A stretch of DNA of 38,209 nucleotides from an uncultured Pelagibacteraceae bacterium (GTDB taxonomy: Bacteria; Pseudomonadota; Alphaproteobacteria; Pelagibacterales; Pelagibacteraceae), in assembly GCA_902595535.1 (NCBI GenBank), contig CACJQI010000012.1, forward strand, positions 1-38,209. Reading direction: 5' to 3'. Under the pieces are notes generated by a model that saw only the letters and a list, made by a program, of their open reading frames with translations, did no database searches and was not told where the DNA came from. The translations under genes were made by a program, and so were the position numbers. Shown piece after piece: positions 33,136 to 38,209 of the stretch; positions within the stretch are counted from its first letter, which is position 1, and each line of letters begins with the position of its first letter.

Positions 33136-36100
33136 ATGACTGAAAAATTAGTTGTTCCAGATATTGGAGATTTTGAGGATGTTGAGGTTATTGAATTATT
33201 GGTCAAAGAAGGTGATCAGATAAAAGTAAACGATCCTGTAGTTACTATCGAAAGTGATAAATCTAGCGTTGAAATTCCCTCTACTATTTCAGGTAAAGTA
33301 GAGAATATAGCAGTAAAGGTGGGTGATAAAGTTTCAAAAGATGATTTGCTTTTAAACATTTCTTCTTCTGGTAAAATTTTAGACGATAAGTCAATTCCAA
33401 AAGATACTGAGAGTATTATCAAACAAGCAGAAGCTGCAATGGCGCAAAAAAAAGAGGAAACTATAATTTCTCAAGAACCAGTTCAAAAAAAAGAGCAGTC
33501 AATTATTCAAGTAGTTAAAAGTGGTGATATTGATCCTTTAGAAACGCAAGATTGGCTGGAGTCTTTATCTGCTGTAATTTCTAAAGATGGTAACCAGAGA
33601 GCCCACTTTTTAATTAAAGAGTTAATTAATAAAGCATATCGAGAAGGTGCTAATATTCCATATACTCAAAATACTCCTTATATTAATACAATCCCTCCAG
33701 AAGCAGAGGTAAAGTCAAACGGAGATCAAAATATTGAAAGAAGAATCAGATCTTTAATTAGATGGAACGCAGCTGCGATGGTAGTTAGAGCAAACAAAAA
33801 ATTTCCAGAACTCGGTGGACACATAGGTACATTTGCATCAGCAGCAACATTATATGATGTAGGAATGAATCATTTCTGGAGAGCAAAAAATAATAAGTTT
33901 GGTGGAGATTTAGTTTACTTTCAAGGACATAGTGCGCCAGGTATGTACGCAAGAGCTTTCTTAGAAGGAAGATTGAATGAAAAACAATTGGATAGTTTTA
34001 GGCAAGAGGTTAATACAGACGGACTTTCCTCATATCCTCATCCTTGGTTAATGCCAAAATTTTGGCAGTTTCCAACAGTCTCAATGGGGTTAGGACCTAT
34101 GCTTGCAATATATCAAGCAAGATACATGAAATATTTAATCAACCGAGGACTTATAAAAGATGAGGGTCGAAAAGTTTGGGCATTTTTAGGTGATGGAGAA
34201 ATGGACGAGCCAGAGTCTATGGGTGCAATTGGATTAGCTGCAAGAGAAAATTTAGATAATCTAATTTTTGTTATTAACTGTAATCTGCAAAGATTAGATG
34301 GACCTGTGAGAGGAAATGGGAAAATCATCCAAGAATTAGAAGGTAGTTTCCGAGGAGCTGGATGGAATGTAATAAAAGTAATTTGGGGCTCTTATTGGGA
34401 CTCATTGATAGCTAATGATAAAACTGGTCATCTTGTAAAGGTAATGAATGAAACAGTTGATGGTGAATACCAAGCAATGAAAGCAAGAGATGGAGCATAT
34501 GTTAGAGAAAAATTTTTTGGAAAATATCCTGAAACACTTGAACTGGTTTCTAGTTTGTCCGATAAAGATATTTGGAGACTTAATAGAGGTGGTCATGATC
34601 CACATAAAGTTTTTGCAGCATATGATAAAGCTTCTAAAAACCAAAAAAGTCCTACTGTTATTATAGCTAAAACTATAAAAGGCTATGGAATGGGTAAGAC
34701 TGGTGAAAGTGTTAACACGACTCACCAAACAAAAAAATTAGATGTTGATGATTTGATGTATTACAGAGATCGATTTGATGTACCTTTGACAGATGATCAA
34801 GTTAGAAATATAGAATATTTTAAACCTGACGAAAAGTCATCTGAAATAAAGTATTTAAAAGAGCGAAGATTAAACTTAGGTGGTTTTTTGCCAGAAAGAT
34901 CAACTTACGCCAAATCAATTAAAACTCCCTCAAAAGATATTTTTGATTTTATGAAAGTTTCAACTGGTGAAAAAGAAATGTCTACCACAATGGCTTTGGT
35001 GAGAATGTTAACAAATTTATTAAGAGATAAAAATATTTCACCACGGCTAGTTCCAATCATACCTGATGAAGCAAGAACTTTTGGTATGGAAGGATTTTTT
35101 CAAAAAATAGGTATTTATGCACACGAAGGTCAGAAATATGAACCTGAAGATGCAGCTCAATTAAGTTCTTATCGTGAAGATAAGCGTGGACAGGTATTAG
35201 AGGAAGGGATTAATGAAGCTGGTGCGATGTCATCTTGGATTGCAGCTGCCACAGCATACACAAATCATGACATAGAAATGATTCCGATCTATATTTTTTA
35301 CTCAATGTTTGGGTTTCAAAGAGTAGGAGATCTTGCATGGGCAGCAGGCGATAGCCAAGCAAGAGGTTTTTTGATTGGAGCTACGGCAGGTAGAACAACA
35401 CTAGCAGGAGAAGGCCTTCAACACCAAGATGGTCATAGTCATTTAATAGCTTCTACAATACCTAATTGCGTTACTTATGATCCAACTTTTCATTATGAAT
35501 TAGCAGTTATTTTCAGAGAAGGCATGAGGCGAATGCATGAAAAAAAAGAAAATGTTTTTTATTATATTACTACTATGAATGAAAATTATTCTCATCCTGA
35601 GATTCCAAAAGATAAGAACTGTGAAGAGGGAATTCTTAAAGGCATGTATAAGATCAGAGAATTTAATAAATTTAAAAAAACAAAAATTCAACTTTTAGGC
35701 TCAGGTACAATTTTACGTGAGATGATGTCAGCTGCTGAAATTCTCCAAAATGATTATCAAATAGATAGTGAAATTTGGAGCGTTACAAGTTTTAATGAGT
35801 TAAGAAAAGATGGAATGGAAGTAGAAAGATACAATTTATTAAATCCAGATAAAGATCAAAAAATATCATATGTAGAGCAATGTTTAGGTAAAACAGAGGG
35901 ACCCATTATGGCAGCTTCAGATTATATGAGGATGCATTCAGATCAAATTAGACCATATACAAATAAAAGTTTTTATTCTCTGGGTACAGATGGATTTGGT
36001 AGAAGTGATACTAGAAAAAAACTTAGAAAATTTTTTGAAGTAGATAAAGAACACTTAGTTGCTTATAGTTTAAGTGTTTTAGCTAAAGAGCAATTAATAA

Positions 36101-36174
36101 CTTCAAAATATGCAAAAGAGGCCATAAAAAAATATAATATTGATGGTGAAAGACCAATGCCTACCAAATTATAA
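33136..36174 (+). CDS. aceE: Pyruvate dehydrogenase E1 (homodimeric type) with N-terminal lipoyl domain
   Basis: The thiamine-diphosphate enzyme that decarboxylates pyruvate and transfers acetyl to lipoate in the pyruvate dehydrogenase complex. 1012 aa, about 125 longer than the usual E1. Residues 1-75 are a full lipoyl domain (LVVPDIGDFEDVEVIELLV, with lipoyl lysine K42 in ESDKSSVEIPS), then a charged, Gln-rich linker (about 80-128). The E1 module starts near residue 130 (DPLETQDWLESL). It includes GGHIGTFASAATLY, the diphosphate motif GDGEMDEPES (352-361) with NCNLQRLDGPVRGN, and later GRTTLAGEGLQHQDGHSH. aceF follows with a one-base overlap (TAATG). The fusion is uncommon; E3 is not in the window. 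Confidence 0.97.
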   Translation: MTEKLVVPDIGDFEDVEVIELLVKEGDQIKVNDPVVTIESDKSSVEIPSTISGKVENIAVKVGDKVSKDDLLLNISSSGKILDDKSIPKDTESIIKQAEAAMAQKKEETIISQEPVQKKEQSIIQVVKSGDIDPLETQDWLESLSAVISKDGNQRAHFLIKELINKAYREGANIPYTQNTPYINTIPPEAEVKSNGDQNIERRIRSLIRWNAAAMVVRANKKFPELGGHIGTFASAATLYDVGMNHFWRAKNNKFGGDLVYFQGHSAPGMYARAFLEGRLNEKQLDSFRQEVNTDGLSSYPHPWLMPKFWQFPTVSMGLGPMLAIYQARYMKYLINRGLIKDEGRKVWAFLGDGEMDEPESMGAIGLAARENLDNLIFVINCNLQRLDGPVRGNGKIIQELEGSFRGAGWNVIKVIWGSYWDSLIANDKTGHLVKVMNETVDGEYQAMKARDGAYVREKFFGKYPETLELVSSLSDKDIWRLNRGGHDPHKVFAAYDKASKNQKSPTVIIAKTIKGYGMGKTGESVNTTHQTKKLDVDDLMYYRDRFDVPLTDDQVRNIEYFKPDEKSSEIKYLKERRLNLGGFLPERSTYAKSIKTPSKDIFDFMKVSTGEKEMSTTMALVRMLTNLLRDKNISPRLVPIIPDEARTFGMEGFFQKIGIYAHEGQKYEPEDAAQLSSYREDKRGQVLEEGINEAGAMSSWIAAATAYTNHDIEMIPIYIFYSMFGFQRVGDLAWAAGDSQARGFLIGATAGRTTLAGEGLQHQDGHSHLIASTIPNCVTYDPTFHYELAVIFREGMRRMHEKKENVFYYITTMNENYSHPEIPKDKNCEEGILKGMYKIREFNKFKKTKIQLLGSGTILREMMSAAEILQNDYQIDSEIWSVTSFNELRKDGMEVERYNLLNPDKDQKISYVEQCLGKTEGPIMAASDYMRMHSDQIRPYTNKSFYSLGTDGFGRSDTRKKLRKFFEVDKEHLVAYSLSVLAKEQLITSKYAKEAIKKYNIDGERPMPTKL

Positions 36175-37439
36175 TGTTAGATACTGAAATTAAAGTACCA
36201 AATATTGGAGAATTTAAAGATGTTGAGGTTATTGAAGTTTTAGTTTCTGAAGGCCAAACTATAAAAACAAGTGATCCACTTATAACAATTGAAAGTGATA
36301 AATCTAGCGTAGAAATTCCATCTAACTTTGAGGGCAAAGTTAAATCTTTAAAATTAAAAGTAGGAGATAAAGTTTCAGAAGGTGATTTAATATTAATTTT
36401 AGAAAGAGAGCCACAAACAAATAAAAAAGACGAGGAAAAGCCTAATATTGAAAAAGAGTTTAAAAAAATTAAAGTTATTAAGCCAGAAATAGAACAAACT
36501 ACGAATAATCAAATAAAAACTTTATCTAAAGAAATATCTTCTGCAAGTCCGAAAGCTCGAAAATTTGCAAGAGAACTTGGAGTTGATATTAACCAAGTTA
36601 TTGGAAGTGAAAAAGATGGAAGAGTTATTGAGGAAGATATCAAAAAATTTGTTTCATCTAGACCAAAAAATATTGTTGAAATAAAAGAAGATAAGAAAAT
36701 TAAAATTAAAAATGAATTTGAACATTCTGATTTTGGAGAAATTGAAGTTAAAGAAATTCCAAGAGTAAAAAAATTATCTTCAGTTTATTTAACAAATTCT
36801 TGGACAACAATACCACATGTAACAAACCATGATGAGGCAGATATAACAGAAATGGAGAATTTCAGAAGTTCTCTAAAAGACATGTACACTGGAGAAAGAA
36901 TTAAAATTACTCCTTTGGCATTTATAATTAAGGCTCTAGTAGCTTCTTTAAAAAAATTCCCAAGTTTTAATTCTTCTATTGATCAAATTGAAACTGGAAA
37001 AATGACATTAAAAAAATATTTTCATATTGGAATTGCTGTAGATACACCAAATGGCTTAATGGTTCCCAAAATCAGAAATGCAAATAACAAGAAAATTTCA
37101 CTACTAAGTAAAGAATTAAAAGAAGTAAGTGAACTTTGCAGAAATCTTAAAATTGATAAAAAAGAATTATTTGGTGGCTCTATGACAATCACAAGTTTGG
37201 GTGGAATAGGAGGATCATTTTTTACTCCAATTATAAATTTTCCAGAAGTTGCAATTTTAGGAGTAGGCAAATCTCAAAAAAAACAAATATTGATTGATGG
37301 AAAATTTCAAATAAGAACAATGTTACCTTTATCTCTATCTTATGATCATAGAATTATAGATGGTGCGGAGGCAGCAAGATTTAACAACGATTTAAAAGAA
37401 AATTTAGGTAGAAATTTTGCTTATAAATTAGCAATGTAA
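36174..37439 (+). CDS. aceF: Pyruvate dehydrogenase E2, dihydrolipoamide acetyltransferase
   Basis: Core of the pyruvate dehydrogenase complex; moves acetyl from lipoyl groups to CoA. 421 aa with a single lipoyl domain (1-77; lipoyl lysine K43 in ESDKSSVEIPS), a Lys/Glu-rich linker, a peripheral-subunit-binding domain (about 123-160, ASPKARKFARELGVD...GRVIEEDI), and the catalytic domain with SYDHRIIDGAEAARF (H392, D396). E. coli AceF has three lipoyl domains; here one is on E2 and one on E1. E2 of 2-oxoglutarate dehydrogenase is ruled out by the E1 neighbour. Confidence 0.97.
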   Translation: MLDTEIKVPNIGEFKDVEVIEVLVSEGQTIKTSDPLITIESDKSSVEIPSNFEGKVKSLKLKVGDKVSEGDLILILEREPQTNKKDEEKPNIEKEFKKIKVIKPEIEQTTNNQIKTLSKEISSASPKARKFARELGVDINQVIGSEKDGRVIEEDIKKFVSSRPKNIVEIKEDKKIKIKNEFEHSDFGEIEVKEIPRVKKLSSVYLTNSWTTIPHVTNHDEADITEMENFRSSLKDMYTGERIKITPLAFIIKALVASLKKFPSFNSSIDQIETGKMTLKKYFHIGIAVDTPNGLMVPKIRNANNKKISLLSKELKEVSELCRNLKIDKKELFGGSMTITSLGGIGGSFFTPIINFPEVAILGVGKSQKKQILIDGKFQIRTMLPLSLSYDHRIIDGAEAARFNNDLKENLGRNFAYKLAM

Positions 37440-37469
37440 TTTTTACAAAAAATATCTTAGATTTAACAA

Positions 37470-38209
37470 ATGATAGAAAATATTAAAATTTTACCAGATA
37501 GTCTTCATGTAAAATTTAAAAATAATATAGATGATAATTTTCCAAATATTTGGCTTAGAGATCATGCAAAAGATCATGAAAATTGGGATCAAAGAAGTCA
37601 CCAAAGAAAAACTTTTACTGCTAAATTAGACTCAAACCTATTCATTAAAGAGGCAACAATTATTGAAAATGGTAATTATGTAAACATTTTATGGTCAGAT
37701 TCAGAAAAAATGATCAAGTATTCAACGGAATTTTTACAAAATAATTTAATTAAAAAAGACACCACACATCAGAAATGTTCTTTATGGAAGAGCAAGGATA
37801 TTAATGATCAAGTTTATCTTAATTATAATTATGTAGTTTCTGATGAAGGATTTAAATTTTTTCTTAAAAATTTATATGAATATGGTTTCTGTGTAATAAC
37901 AAACTGTAAAACTAATATGGAAACTGTAGATGTAATCGCAAACAAGATAGGTTACGTAAGGCAATCTATTTTTGGAGGATTGTGGGAATTCGAGTCTAAT
38001 GAAAACATGGCTGACAGCGCTTATACTCAAGAAGAATTAAGACCGCATACCGACTCTACCTACAGTAAAGATGCACCGGGACTTCAATTATTATTATGTT
38101 GTGATTATAATGCGACAGGCGGAGAGTCGATTATGGTAGACGGTTTCAAAATTGCTGAAACTTTAAAAGAACAAAAAGAGATATTTGAAATACTTTCAAA
38201 CGTTGAGGT
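37470..38209 (+). CDS. Gamma-butyrobetaine/trimethyllysine dioxygenase-like oxygenase (partial)
   Basis: Cut by the window end after 246 codons. A TauD/TfdA-superfamily Fe(II)/2-oxoglutarate oxygenase of the gamma-butyrobetaine hydroxylase group: an N-terminal part like DUF971 (NIWLRDHAKDHENWDQRSHQ), then the catalytic fold with YGFCVITNC, GGLWEFES and Fe ligands H193 and D195 in RPHTDSTYSKDAPGLQLLLC. The third ligand would be beyond the edge. The N-terminal zinc-binding cysteines of the classical enzyme (RDNCxCxxC) are absent, so the exact substrate (carnitine pathway or a related betaine) is open. Confidence 0.8.
   Translation, partial: MIENIKILPDSLHVKFKNNIDDNFPNIWLRDHAKDHENWDQRSHQRKTFTAKLDSNLFIKEATIIENGNYVNILWSDSEKMIKYSTEFLQNNLIKKDTTHQKCSLWKSKDINDQVYLNYNYVVSDEGFKFFLKNLYEYGFCVITNCKTNMETVDVIANKIGYVRQSIFGGLWEFESNENMADSAYTQEELRPHTDSTYSKDAPGLQLLLCCDYNATGGESIMVDGFKIAETLKEQKEIFEILSNVE

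Overview
The window looks like chromosome from a streamlined, very AT-rich alphaproteobacterium, most likely a SAR11 (Pelagibacterales) marine oligotroph. The taxon is inferred from: low GC and Lys/Asn/Ile-rich proteins; tiny intergenic gaps with many 1-4 nt gene overlaps; the alphaproteobacterial blocks mutM/ubiE-ubiB-coaBC-dut next to rpsT-dnaA-dnaN, and helicase-fdxA-carD; and a TAXI-type TRAP transporter. No insertion sequence, prophage, CRISPR array or rRNA operon was seen.

Layout. (1) 1-2939: katG and a 2-oxoglutarate oxygenase, behind a promoter region with a possible iron-responsive box. (2) 8059-2940, minus: ubiE-ubiB-coaBC-dut-thiF-like-SH3 in one tightly overlapping operon (ubiquinone, CoA, dUTP hygiene). 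(3) 8091-12083, plus: mutM, rpsT, a 306-nt non-coding stretch with tandem repeats and a DnaA-box-like site (candidate oriC or dnaA control region), dnaA, dnaN. (4) 15527-12080, minus: argH, a 43-aa LptM-like lipoprotein, lysA and a plsC-like acyltransferase. (5) 15552-19175: TlpA-like thioredoxin, HIG1 protein, esterase and HNH nuclease, then VTT/DedA, dsbB and coq7 on minus. (6) 19238-21058: tRNA-Leu(CAA) with an acyl-CoA synthetase starting 6 nt behind it. (7) 21178-25521: a 35-aa lysine-rich protein gene with its own promoter and a strong, probably bidirectional terminator, then (minus) helicase-TerB-fdxA-carD. (8) 25697-32355: acetoacetyl-CoA synthetase, aminotransferase, and a TAXI TRAP transporter with a terminator hairpin between binding protein and permease. 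(9) 32973-32376, minus: tRNA-Arg(ACG), a 32-aa membrane micro-ORF and a PaaI-type thioesterase. (10) 33136-end: pyruvate dehydrogenase E1 carrying an N-terminal lipoyl domain, E2, and the start of a gamma-butyrobetaine-hydroxylase-like oxygenase cut by the window edge.

Most genes are housekeeping. I did not find a convincing new multi-gene system. The most unusual points are the lipoyl-E1 fusion with near-identical lipoyl coding DNA in E1 and E2, two protein genes placed directly behind tRNA 3' ends, two lysine-rich proteins back to back (micro-protein and CarD extension), and the repeat-bearing region before dnaA. All calls come from reading the sequence; no database search was run.
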